A stretch of DNA of 64,000 bases from Synanceia verrucosa (lineage: Eukaryota; Chordata; Actinopteri; Perciformes; Synanceiidae), in contig CM056550.1 of assembly GCA_029721515.1 (NCBI GenBank), forward strand, positions 30,839,119 to 30,903,118, written 5' to 3'. Every line of letters starts with the position of its first letter. Position 1 is the stretch's first letter. The position numbers and the translations under genes were made by a program. Positions 1 to 11,037 of this stretch are shown here, one piece after another. The notes beneath the pieces were generated by a model that had not been told where the DNA came from, searched no databases, and worked only from the letters and a program-made list of their open reading frames with translations.

Positions 1-1900
1 TGAGAGGGCCAACGAGTGTCTCATGAATATGGAAATGACAAGAAGAAGGAGATCAAGACACGAAAGGCTTGTGGTGGTTTGATGCTAATTGGTTATTCAC
101 TCTTTCAGGGGATATGATGGAAACTTTAATGACTCCATCTGTACTTGGCTTCTTGCAGTATGTGAGGGACCTGGAAAGAGTCTACACACATATTCACACT
201 CATTCTGTTACAAGGCACTATACGCCATGAATGATATCTCCACATATTTCCTTTAAATTTAATGTAAGGAAGTACAAGTACGTTCTCAAAGCTTTCATAA
301 TAATGATCAATCAATTTACAAAACAGATGATGAACAGCCTGAGCTGTCTCCATGAGCTCTGTGCTACAACTAAAAGTAGACTGTTTATCTTGTCTGGTCT
401 TACTATTCCTTATTGTGTACTTATATTTTTTGCCAGATGAATCTCACAGTGATTCCACATATTAAATTCCTTAAACGCTGAAAGGTGAACACATCGAGCT
501 TCTCATTTACCTCTGTGAAGAAATAGAAAGTGGCCCATTTGGAAGAGTTCTAAGGCACTTATGATTGTCCAATTTTCACCCTTGGACCTTTTGATGTATG
601 TTTGTCACCCCTGTCCAGAGCACTGACTCGCAGATATACTGCACACTAAAATCCTGGATCGACAGTAAATTAACTAGTGCCATTCTGATTTAGTCCCTGG
701 GCAGCCTGTCATGCTGTGAAGCTCCAGGGCTGCAGAGCCGCTCATTCTGATCTCAAAACAGAGAAAAGTTTTGGTCCACTCTCATAAGATTAGTCTTCCT
801 CTTGATCTCCCAGAGTCCGATCTCTGAAGGGCAGAGATCTTTTTCAATCAAACAAATTAAACGTGTAGTTGTACAATCTTTAATGGAAGTACATTCGTGA
901 ATTAGCCCTATTTCATTCTCCGGAAATACCACTGATCAGGGAATAACGATGTAAACTGTGCATGCACAACCATGTTGGTATACAGCTTCGTCCACACGAC
1001 AATGGCATGATAACTCTTGGTGCAATGTTGCCGGAAGTATTTCCGTCAACCTGGCAACGTGATAACGAGTGACAACGAATGACAGGGATGTAATATATAT
1101 GCCACGCCGATACGTGGCGCTGCAAAGAAACACAGAGAGACCCACGAAAAAAAATTAAAGAATGCAATGAGCATGCGCATGAAGTCTTTGTTTACTACAT
1201 TGTTTGCAACAACGCCGGGTACACACTGCAACTCCGAAATGGCATTATCAGACCTTCTCACTCTGGAACCCATTGTCAGAAAATACCGTTGTGGGTCTCC
1301 GACAACACCGGAGTCGTCTGTACGCAAGGCGGAATCGGTATTAAAGTTTAAAGTTTGATTCACAGACTTCCATTGTCATGTGGACGACACCTTATAGTGA
1401 TCTGGCACACCTTTTTTTTTTATCAGTCATGGCAGCGCACTGCTTCTCAGCATCCACAAAGAAGAAGAGGGGAAAAAAAACAGGCTCACATAGCAGGAGG
1501 TCAGACCTGACTGCTGGCAGTGTGAAAACTCCAAGGCGGGTCGACCAGGGTTAGAAAATCCTGCATCGACCCACTAATTTCAGTGTGAAAGCAGTATTAC
1601 AGAGCGATACACACATTAGACACTTTTCAGTTAGTCCAATGCACAGAAACACTATTACATGTGTGGTTCACCCCAAAATTATTAGTATGCAGGTGACAAT
1701 TTCTACTCCATACAGAATATGTAATATGTGTAGTGACGTGTAGGTAACCTAGGTCTGGTGATTAGCTTGTTCTATTTATTTGTCACATGCATTATTGTAC
1801 ATATACAACAATGATGAAATGAAATAGAGTGCTTTAACCGTAGCAGATACTTGCAAATTCAAAAACACACACATCCACTAACTTGCACTCTTTGATACCA
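1..1900. other. non-coding, left edge of window
   Basis: No exon with convincing splice borders is visible on either strand. The short open frames here lack composition or similarity that would suggest a protein. The stretch around 1010-1620 is richer in CpG than its surroundings and may be old transposon sequence, but I could not identify ends. If rab26 is intact, this is part of its long intron, because none of the exons expected before 10972 were found. Confidence 0.5.
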
Positions 1901-1902
1901 AT

Positions 1903-2233
1903 AGCACACACACACACACAGCTGTGTATTTGTGTATTGTGGGGACTTTACATTGACTTGCATTCATTTCCTAGACACTTCCCTTGACCCTAACCATATC
2001 CACTACCCATGTAATCCTAATCCTAACCCTAACCAAAGTCTAACCTTACAGTAACATTAAATGTTCTCCAAGTCTTCTCCCTGAAATCTAACAGTTTACA
2101 TTATTGGGACCTGCACTTTGTCCCCATAAGTACGGTGAGTCCCCACATTGTCAGCGTGAGTCCCCACAATGTGAGTGTGTTATCAGACTTATGTCCCCAT
2201 ATGTTCGGCAAAACACGCCCACACACGCACACA

Positions 2234-2270
<37 letters not shown>

Positions 2271-2302
2271 TCACACACACACACACACACTCACTCAGAA
2301 TG
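1903..2302. repeat. GTCCCC/TAACCC dispersed repeat with CA arrays, copy 1
   Basis: The block starts with a short CA run, then carries GTGGGGAC-type and GTCCCCAC-type words, a stretch of TAACCC-like units near 2020-2035 (CCTAACCCTAACC), and more GTCCCCA words at 2120-2210. It ends in a long (AC)n microsatellite (2219-2296). The same arrangement recurs at 13261-13560 and 16204-16510. It is a dispersed teleost-type repeat, not a telomere: the telomere-like units are few and imperfect. Confidence 0.7.
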
Positions 2303-2309
2303 CAGCAGG

Positions 2310-4056
2310 CTAATAAGTGTCAGTCTAGTCTGCCTCGCTCTGCCTTTTCATCTTCCTCCTCTTGTTCCTCCTCAGAGGAGGAGTACATCCCACCTAGACT
2401 CTTGAGGATTTTGTTCCTTTTTACCCTTCAGGCTTTATTTATTAATCACTCAGTTCGAGTGAAAGCTCACTGAATATCTTAGGTTTATTTGCAGTGTGTT
2501 TTTGGAGTGTGTGATCCTTCAGCTCATTTGGTAGCTCAGGTTGATCCAAATAAACCCACTAAGATGCCTTAAAAAGACTTTGCAGTGGTTTGTTGGAGGT
2601 GATTACCAAACCCTGATTGGGATCATTTACATGTGAAGCCTGTGATGACACTTCTCTAACTTAATGTAGGGATGTTCATGTGTCAGCTTTTCTTTTTGGT
2701 TTGATGCAGATGGGTTTTTGTAAAAGGCAGGATGGCTAGTAGTTAGTGTCAGTTTACCCTTGCTGGAAGATTTCAGTGTCCTGGACGAATTCCAGTCAAA
2801 TACTCTATCTGTATTTTTCTTTCAGCTTAAAATCAATTTATAGGCAGGCTGTATAAATGATGATGCTGTGGATTGAGATACTGTATATCGAAGCATCATT
2901 TAAAAAAATGTTTTTTAAACTATTAAGTGTTGTACGAGTGTGTCTTTTCACCGGGTGAATAAAGTAAATGGGGTTAGCCCCAAAAGTTCACAACATTTTC
3001 GTCCTAGGCGGTGGAGTAGGTGGAGTTGCCACTCTCAATTTATTGACAGGCCACTCCTCAGAATTATGCTCTATGGCTTTTGTTTTATTTTGTCAGTTAA
3101 GCATCTTAAATCACCATAAAAAGAGAGTATTCATGAGTTGATTTCCCATAAGTTTATGCAGGTAAAAGCAGGAACAAAGAGAACTTAACAGAGTTGAAAT
3201 TAGTGTTCAGACAGCCAATCCATTTTAGACCTTCAGCAGATTTTTTGGGAGAATAATTGCCCTTTGAGGTGGAGCAGCTTTATATTTGCGTGTGCAGGCT
3301 GTGCCACAGAGTGTGTGTATGTGTGTGAGGTCTCTGCATGTGTTTATGTCTATGTATGATGATCTGCCCGCAGCGCCGCTTCCAGCCTACACCACAGATC
3401 TCTCTCTGCTCGGCTCGAAACCCAGCAGCTCATCTCAGTGGACCAAACCCACATTCACTCAACTGACATCCAAACATCTCCATCTGCATCCTTTTACCTA
3501 TCAGTTACAATATATTACACTACTTATGGATTGTTTTGTTATATACTCTGATGAAATAGCCAAATATTTCACAGTGAAAGATATTTAGTTTAGGTTTATT
3601 TATTAGGTTTATACTGTAGATCGAAGACAAGTTTCGAATGCATTGCACGGTACTTCTGTTGCATACCCAACATAATTTTCATAACAAACACTTATTCTTA
3701 GCCATGATCTTTTACATACTATATTTTATTACAATTTGTTTTCTTTCATTTTGCAGTTTAAAGCTACGTATACAGTTTTGGTGTTAGCCTCTCAATGTAA
3801 TTGAGAATGCGGTTTCATGGTATGGGTATGTCATTTTAAGGAAATAGGGTTGCCTGAAGCAACACTTGCCTGAGCTCACACAGAAAACAAAGTCATTTCC
3901 ACACAGAGAGAAGTGCATTGGTTGAAAAAAATAATGTGATATGAAGTAATAACAGTCATTTGTGTTACAAAAGCCAAGAAATTGCAGAACCTTTGAGTGA
4001 AGTAGACTATGATGTCCCAGCAGTTGGTGATGGTGCTAGAGGCTGGAGGAGTCTCC
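2310..4056. other. non-coding, includes probable 3' UTR of the - strand gene
   Basis: No coding exon was recognised. On the - strand this lies downstream of the TGA at 4057-4059, so its right part is presumably 3' UTR of that gene. A reverse-strand AATAAA (TTTATT near 3596 on the + strand) is a possible poly(A) signal. The stretch 3270-3480 has some protein-like codon runs on the + strand but no clear splice borders. Confidence 0.4.
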
Positions 4057-4115
4057 TCAGCCAGGGAAGCGTGGTGTGGACCTCTCCCTGTCGCAGCTGC
4101 TATCCACATGCATCC
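4057..4115 (-). CDS. last coding exon of proline/serine-rich disordered protein gene
   Basis: Read on the - strand, a strong acceptor (pyrimidine run ending TTTTTCAACAG) precedes GGATGCATG. The upstream exon (4641-5612) ends in phase 1, and this exon opens with the two bases needed to finish that codon. It then encodes a short tail, MHVDSSCDRERSTPRFPG, and a TGA at 4057-4059. The matching phase, strong acceptor and early in-frame stop fit a terminal exon. The tail has no domain I recognise. The prediction rests only on splice signals and phase. Confidence 0.55.
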
Positions 4116-4640
4116 CTGTTGAAAAAGAAAATAATGTTACTATTGACTGACACTGTAATGCCTGTAACTGCTCTCCTTTCCTCTCAGCACACAGTAAAGG
4201 AAATCATTCAAAAGTTAATTAGGGTACAGGGTACTCTGGCATCTACAATTAGATCTTCTACAAACTTTAAAGGCAGTGTTTTGCATCATTTTATATACAA
4301 TAAATTAATTTCTTATGAACATGTATTCACCGTTTGTGTACAGAGAAACACCAGCACTTTCACTGGCATTGACTCATCATGTGCCATCAAAAAACCATAT
4401 AAAGCCATCCGTGGCCCTTAGAGGAACTTTCTAAGGTATAAGAAAGTACCATTCATGATGTCATTAAGGGGTATCTACATTTGAGCTTCGAAGACTAATT
4501 ATATTGGCAAATGGAGAATGTTTTGGATGTGTCAAGTTTCTTTTCTTACATGCATGGCCTTTGAATATACTTCATAGGCTCCAATATGTGTTTAGGTATT
4601 GTCATATAATTATCAAGAGATTTTCACATGTGCTGCTTAC
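4116..4640 (-). other. intron between the two antisense-gene exons
   Basis: A 525-base intron on the - strand. The donor GTAAGC abuts the exon end at 4641 and the acceptor is at 4116-4117. Nothing else is recognised inside it. Confidence 0.5.
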
Positions 4641-5612
4641 CAGTTATTCTGACATTCATCCTGCTGTGGTCCTCAGCTGGGTGTGAATTGTTCGGTTTTG
4701 GCTTTATAACACTGCTGTAACTGATTTCCTCATTAGCTGTAACAGGCCTGCAGCGTTGGTGTGAATGCGCCATCAGTTGTGCTGCTTGTCTTGCCATGGA
4801 TGTTTTCTCTGGAACAGGTGGTGGTATTTTGTGTGGCCAAGGGATCCTTTCTTCATTCCCCCTGCTGAAGACATCATCAGACTCATCTAGAAGGACAAGA
4901 GGGCGCAGATGCACGGCTCGGAGCTCCTCAAGCATCACCGTGGGTAGAGGAGTCGCTAGAGATCTGAGGAAGGCTGAGGAGTCAGAGTGGCGGCGACGGG
5001 GCGGTTTGGGTTGGAGAGGGGGTTTGGTTTTCAGAGGTGGAACTGGGTTGTTCACTGATCCGGGTTCAGGGAATATGACGGGGAGGGGAATCTGCAGAGA
5101 CAACCTGTTGGTGTGAGTCTGGAGGGAGGTGGAGCTGGACCTTGGATGCAGCCTCCAGCCTAGAGGGTCGTTGCCAGTGATGGCAGATGTCTGGACAGGT
5201 GGAGGAGAGGAGCAGGAAGAGGTGGAGGATGAGGAGGAGGAGGAGCGAGCTGGCGAGCTAAAGACCCCAATGGGGGGGCAAGAGTAGCGACTGGATGAAT
5301 AATGGGGTACAGCTTGGGGTCGGAGGAGGGATACTCCTCGCTCAGGAGGCTTTGGTTCCTTCTTGTTCTTCCTCACAGTAATGACAGAGGAGGTCCCACT
5401 TTTGCAAAAGTTGGCCGACCACCGGCGCTGATGAGAACGTTGGGTTACATCAGAGGAGACTGCTGAGTGCTCTTTGGGTTCTTGGCCATGCCACCCTTTT
5501 CTATTCAGCTGGCCACATTTAGCATAGCCACCACTGAAACAGACTGGGCTAGCAGCGTCATTAGTGGCAGCGGGATGTTTATTCATCTCACTTGAAGTGT
5601 TTAGCAGGTCTG
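4641..5612 (-). CDS. large internal exon of a proline/serine-rich disordered protein (NHS-like?)
   Basis: A 972-base exon open throughout on the - strand, about 324 residues. It starts after a pyrimidine-rich acceptor (CTTTTCTCTTCACAG) and ends at a GTAAGC donor; both introns are phase 1. The protein is low-complexity and probably disordered. It has a basic stretch (RKNKKEPKPPERG), a serine run (SSSSSSSTSSCSS), proline clusters (PPLKTKPPLQPKPPRRR), an LEELRAVHLRPL segment and a late IPPPVPEKTS motif, possible SH3 or EVH1 ligands. The order of a serine tract, a hydrophobic 'VHLRPL' segment and a final PPPVxxKxS motif loosely recalls NHS/NHSL actin-regulator C-termini, but I cannot confirm this. 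No upstream exon was found. The gene lies antisense within the inferred rab26 intron. Confidence 0.72.
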
Positions 5613-6272
5613 CTGTGAAGAGAAAAGGAGGAGGAGGTCAGGATGTTTTAAATTTGAAAAGAGGAACAGGAGACGCCCATTGACTTCAAGTTTCACAACC
5701 AGTGTGATTCCACAACTCACATACTAGCTGCTGTGTACACACACATGGTTGATCAACTGAAAACCACCTCTTCATTTATATCTTCATTCAACTACTGACT
5801 AGCTTTCAGTTGAAATGCTAAGCTCTTGTAACAATAGCACCATCACAACAAACTTTATGTCATACTGTATGACTTTCTTTTTAATATAGCCAGAGCCATA
5901 TGCAGTAACAGCATTATACGTAACAATAATAAAACAATAATAGTTGCTAACAACAACAGAACAACGTAAGCTAAGCATACCAGAACAAGAAAGGCTGCAG
6001 CAGCATTGTATTTTGTATATTGAATTTAATTACTGATGTGGGACTTAAAAAGCTCAAACCTCAATAATTTGAGAATGACGCAGCTTTACAATAATATAAT
6101 ATAAATATAAATAATATAAAACACTGTTAACCTGCAGAGCTGTGGCCGTCTCAGTCCTCTTTCAAAGTCCTTTCTCACGTCTCTTTCTTAATATCATCCT
6201 TTCTCTGTATTTCCCTACATCTGACCACAACTTCCTCAAAATAACGCCCAGAAACTCCCAGAAAGTCACCAC

Positions 6273-6307
<35 letters not shown>

Positions 6308-6362
6308 CACACAGTGCATCATCATTCCCTCAGTTTAAGAAATTATCATCTCCTTTATTCTA
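5613..6362. other. non-coding with a CA microsatellite
   Basis: This is intron of the - strand gene and inferred intron of rab26. It is AT-rich and contains an interrupted (AC)n array at 6270-6313. No further exon of either gene was recognised. Confidence 0.5.
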
Positions 6363-7325
6363 TATACACTTTATTAGGTACATCTTTCTAGCAAGGCTGG
6401 ACCCCTTTTGCCTTTAGAACTGCCTTATTTCTTCATTACATACTTTCAACAAGGTATTGGAAACATTCCTCACATATTTTGGTCCATATTGACATGAAAG
6501 CTTCACTCAGTTGCTGCAGATTTTGTCAGCTGCTGATAATCTCCTGTTCCTCCACATCCCAAAGGTTCTATTGGATTGACATCTGGTGACTGTGGAGGCT
6601 GTTAGAGTCCAGTGAACTCAAGATGATCTGAGTTTTGTGGCATGGAGTGTTATACTGCAGGAAGTAGCATCAGAAGATGGTCCACTGTGGTCATAAAGGG
6701 ATGGACATAGTCTGCAACAATACTTAGGCAGGGTGCAGAATTTAAACGATGCTCAGTTGGTACTAAGGGGCCCAAAGTGTGTCATGAAAATATCTCCCAC
6801 CATTACACCACCAGCAGCCTGAATCATTGACACAAGGCAGGATGGATCCATGCTTTTATGTTGTTTACGTCAAATTCTGACCCTACCATCTGAATGTTGC
6901 AGCTGAAATGGTGACTATTCAGACCAGGCAACGTTTTTTTCATCTTCTATTGTCCAGTTTGTGGTGGTGAGTTTGTGTAAATTATAGCCTCAGTTTCCTG
7001 TTCTTAGCTGACAGCAGTTACACCAGGTGTGCTCTTCTGCTGCTATAATCCATCTTCTTCAAGGTTCCAGTGTTGTTCTTCACAGATAATATTCTGTATT
7101 CCTTGGTTAGAACCAGTGGTTACTTGAGTTCCTGTCACTACAACAAGGCATTTTCATCCACACAACTGCCGCTCACTGGATTTTTTGTCTTTTCTGGACC
7201 ATTCTCTGTAAACCCTAGAGATTGTTGTAGTGAAAATGCCAATAGATCAGCAGTTTTTGAAATACTCAGACCAGCCTGTCTAGCATCAACAACCATGCCA
7301 CGTTCAAAGTCACTTAAATCTAGGA
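6363..7325 (-). mobile_element. Tc1-like transposon remnant, family A, copy 1
   Basis: The left end (ACTTTATTAGGTAC) and the following text match a Tc1/mariner family common in teleosts, whose transposase is read on the - strand. A fragment at 7200-7362 encodes the N-terminal motif LSDFERGMVV followed by ISKTADLLAFS, typical of the helix-turn-helix region. The frame is broken by many substitutions and indels, and the distal inverted repeat is missing: the element stops where another Tc1 fragment begins at about 7326. It is non-functional. A second copy is at 39171-40020. Confidence 0.85.
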
Positions 7326-7563
7326 CCAGTGGTGAACCAGAGACAGGGTCATGGGAGGCCAAGGATCATTGACACTGGTGGGAGTGAAGGCTGGTCCTGG
7401 TGGTCTGATCTAACAGACCAGAGAAGTTCCTGTTGTTGAAGATAGAAAGGAGTCACATACCACAGCACACCTTCAGGGGTCAGAGGTCAGTGCTGTTCTG
7501 GCAGAAAAAGGGGGGACCATCACAATACTAGGTAGGTGGTCATAATGTTATACATGATCAGTG
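7326..7563 (+). mobile_element. Tc1-like transposon remnant, family B (internally deleted)
   Basis: This fragment belongs to a different Tc1-like family. It begins inside the transposase frame (a segment resembling GEPETGSWEAKDH, matching the family's GRPR-type linker region). It then jumps to the non-coding end and finishes with the terminal repeat GGTGGTCATAATGTTAT...GATCAGTGTA. Most of the transposase gene is absent. It directly abuts family A at about 7325, suggesting a deletion or insertion junction between two unrelated elements. Confidence 0.8.
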
Positions 7564-8822
7564 TATATATAGGGAGCAAGGTTAATTTGTTGCCTTGGGC
7601 GTTTGGAAACACATTGCTCATTTACACTTTTCACTTATTTATTATGAAGAAACCCTCATAGCTCAGAAAGCTGCAGCAACGATGCAAATTAGGAAATGAC
7701 ATTTTGACCTCTGGTGACCGATGCAAACATGTGGTTGGTCACGTCCATAGAAGTTTATTTTTCTTGTCATAGGTCGACCTCACTTTTCTAATTTGGCTCT
7801 GATGGCTCCCTGCCATGACGTTCAGTCTCTCTCATCAGTCTCTCAGACTGTCAATCACAACTTGCACTAAATCTCGATGCATGTCAAGCGATCACATGTG
7901 GACCAGCACATACACGTGTCCTCCTCCCCACGCTCCCGCATACTGTATGACTTCTAACGCTCAGAGTCGACAGCGAGCCTTTTGAAGTTTCATCAGCACA
8001 GAAGCTGCGTTGCTGCTTTCACTTCCTCCTAATCCACCCACAGGCCGCCGAGATCTTTCAAGGCCGTCTGAGTAATTGGCAGGTTCGCATGTTGTCGAGA
8101 ACCGGGGCTGCTAGGTGAGGGCTCGGTACATTAATCTCTGTGTAATGAAGTGATGTAAACCCACTGAGAGGGAGCGCAGAATACTGTAAACCTGTAGATG
8201 AGGAGAGGGATTATAGCTGATCTGAGTGGCATTCGTCTGATGATTTGCTGGAGGGAAATGTGTGTCTGTGAGAGAGACTTGTCTCTCACTGTTTCACTCA
8301 ATAGCAATGAAACACATTTACAGTACCTCTGCTGCTCGCCCGTCAGAGGCAATCAATACGTGCTTATTGATGCTTAACATGTTAACAGCAGCTGTCTGCC
8401 CAGCTGGCCTCTCTATTTATGTTACGTTTGGGGTTATATTTCTTCTGTATTGAACTTCTCACTTAGTTTGCTCTATTGGCTAATACAGAATTGCTGTAAA
8501 AAGTTGAACAGATTTACTTTACCCTCACAGTTAAAGGTTGCATGGTTTATAATGGAAAGAATATTAAATTTAAAGTAATATAACATTTCATTTACATTCC
8601 TGAGGAGCAGGGTGAGGATGTCATTATGTGTTTTTTCATCTGAAGTTGACAGAAAGATTTGCTCACAATGGGAAAGCACATCAAGAACTATGGACTGTAT
8701 AGTTCTGTGGAAAATGGAGAGATTTGAAGCCTGATGCCTCATGTTTGCAAGCAAAATGATTACAGGAAGCCTTCAGACGCTTTTGAGGACAGCGAGGACA
8801 GCGATCCGAGCTAGTCACACAC
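7564..8822. other. non-coding unique sequence (inferred rab26 intron)
   Basis: No exon or named repeat is seen. The segment 7780-8100 is less AT-rich than its flanks and may be conserved non-coding sequence, but nothing in it can be assigned. Confidence 0.4.
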
Positions 8823-9011
8823 TAGCCTGGCTATCGCGACTGCGAAGCTCTGAGACCATATTGTAGTCTAGCCAAGTTGCCTTATAAACCGAGTTCTCAG
8901 AGAGCGGGCTCCTCTGACGTGTGCGTAGCGTAGTTCATGCGTAGTTCATTGGCCCCCATTCCTGAAATATGACATTGAAGAGTCACAGGAAGTATGGATG
9001 GACCCAGGCTA
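8823..9011. mobile_element. short inverted-repeat element (MITE) with target duplication
   Basis: The element begins TAGCCTGG and ends CCAGGCTA, a perfect 8-base inverted terminal repeat. It is flanked on both sides by GTCACACAC (8814-8822 and 9012-9020). The repeats and the direct duplication define a 189-base non-autonomous DNA element. A 9-base duplication would suit a MULE-like or Merlin-like transposase; an 8-base duplication with shifted ends is also possible. No coding capacity. Confidence 0.7.
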
Positions 9012-9020
9012 GTCACACAC

Positions 9021-10971
9021 TGGAGCTTTGGAGGATTCCTGAAGTAAAATATCCAAATTTAATAATATGCTGAAAACACACATGTAACATATCCACTGCA
9101 TGATAGCTCACGTGAAGTTATTCCTCATTTTTTGGATGTCCAACAAAACGTGTTACTTTCCACACATTACATGCGTACAGTCTTTCAAAAATAAACTCAG
9201 GTTTAGGCAACAAGGTCAAGGAAAAGGTTGTGGTTTGAGTTTCTTTTACGTTTGTGTTTATTATTGGAATACATCAATGACAAGACCTTGCTATACAGAT
9301 GCCATTTACATCACCAGCCCGGTTTTCTCTGACAAAAGAAAAAAATATTAGAAAATATTTTTTTTTCAAGCTTCTTATATGCAATTGTAGTACTGATGAA
9401 ATGTCCTCTCTCCTCTGTTATCAGAGCATGACCTTCCCATTCTCCTCCCTCAGACAGTAGAGGCGTATACAACCTTGAACCTTTCCTCACTGTTGCGTGA
9501 GCTCTGCCTTTTTATTACACCTACCTCTATCTTCTTCACTCTTATCCAGGCTTAGAAGCATAATCTCTGTCCTTCACGATATCCAGTGAACAAAAAAATG
9601 AGGCTGATTGGAAAGTGAATACAAATCCTGTGATCCTCTGTGGCTCAGTGTTCAGTACATTCATCAACTGGAAATTCATTCTACTACTAAAATATGATTA
9701 CTTTTCAGAATTTTTAATGTATAATGATTGTAAGTGAGATTGGATTTAGATTTAATCACACAAACAATACAGTTTGATCTGGGCTACTCAGCAGCATAAA
9801 AGCAGGTCAGCTACTCGGCTTCAATGTCAATTATTGTAGCCTGCGTTATTCTATTATAATACTGATTATGGTCGTCATCACAGGCACAGTGCCGTGTGTC
9901 CTGTGGAGGGTTGGAGATAAATAAATAAATTAGCAAAAGTCAAGATAAGTTCAAGATTTTGGGATGGTTATGTTGGAGCTCCCTGTTTTGACGTGTTCCC
10001 AGAATGGCTTTGATTTTTTTCCTGCAGGGCTGAAATTAGTTTGAACACAACTTAACGGAGAAATTTAAATTTACCCCTGTGATGTGGCGAAAAGCAGGCA
10101 GGATAGGACAGGAAATAGTGTCGGCTGGGTTGTAAAAATAAACTGTGGGATGCAGCGTGGCTAGTGGTCTAACAGCAGTCGAGCGGTGAGCTGCACAATT
10201 TTGCATGTGAAATATTAATGATTTTTTTTTTTTTTACATTGCAAAGAGATAAATTTCACTGTTGAAAAAATAAACTTTCAAGGACTTTTTTATTTTGCTG
10301 TTGCTAGTCATCAGATATAAACACAGATATATCGGCAGGGAGGACAAAATTTAAAGTATTTGTTGTTTTCTTGTTTCTGCATTAAATATTAGCTGAAAGT
10401 AAAGTCTCTCTTGTTCGATACTAATCAGATCTGGGAGGACTGCAGTCATTTCTCTTGTGTAAGTGGATTTATTCTGAGTGGCATCACTGGTCGTTGGGAT
10501 TTTTTTTCATATAAAGTTGTCTGAAAGTGGGTCTCACCTTCAAATTTCATGTGTGTTGCCCATTGTGAACTAACAATGGGATCTTTGAGGAAACTGCATG
10601 TAAGTAGAGTATCGGAGCACTAAAGCCCCCCAGAGACTTTAAGTGCTTTTTAACCAATCCAGGTAGAGAGCCAAGACACTTCTGGCCTGTAATTGTAAGA
10701 AGATGGATGATAGAAATGCAGGAGGAGGAAAGAAGGATGAAAAGGGGATCTGGAGGGAGGAGGGGAGGACAAGTTGCGCTGCAGCCAACAATGAATGAAT
10801 CTTGTGTCTTTCTTCCCCTCTCTTTCTCTGTGGATCCATCAATCTTCTCTGTCCCAGCTCTCTAGCTCCAATCTCACTTCTGTATCATTTCCTCTGTATT
10901 CTCTCCTTTGCCTTCTGTCCTTTTCTTATTTTGGATTTCTTCACCACTCTGTGTTTTCTTCCTGTCTCCAG
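9021..10971. other. rab26 intron, no gene seen
   Basis: Ordinary AT-rich intron sequence ending in the pyrimidine-rich acceptor before 10972. No earlier rab26 exon (the region with the switch II WDTAGQE motif or the helix before AWLTEIHEY) was found here or further left. Confidence 0.5.
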
Positions 10972-11037
10972 GCATGGCTGACCGAGATCCATGAGTACGC
11001 CCAGCAGGATGTGGTCGTCATGCTGCTGGGCAACAAG
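10972..11037 (+). CDS. rab26: Rab26 GTPase, internal exon (helix 3 and start of G4)
   Basis: The exon follows a TTCCTGTCTCCAG acceptor and ends at AAG|GTGAGA. It is 66 bases, phase 0 on both sides, and encodes AWLTEIHEYAQQDVVVMLLG plus NK. AWLTEIHEYAQ is characteristic of the Rab26/Rab37 pair. The guanine-binding G4 motif (NKxD) is split, with NK here and VD opening the next exon. Rab26 is a membrane-anchored small GTPase that directs secretory and synaptic vesicle clustering and lysosome or autophagy traffic. The window holds only the C-terminal 40 percent or so. Exons for the P-loop, switch I and switch II should lie left of position 1. Confidence 0.93.

Noticed and set aside
2020..2035. 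Interstitial telomere
   Set aside because: Only a few imperfect TAACCC units inside a dispersed repeat with three copies in the window.
2101..2473. Open frames rich in H and T on one strand, V and C on the other
   Set aside because: Translation of a CA microsatellite.
3286..3588. 100-residue + strand frame
   Set aside because: No acceptor or donor in suitable positions and no similarity to the rab26 exons that should lie upstream of 10972.
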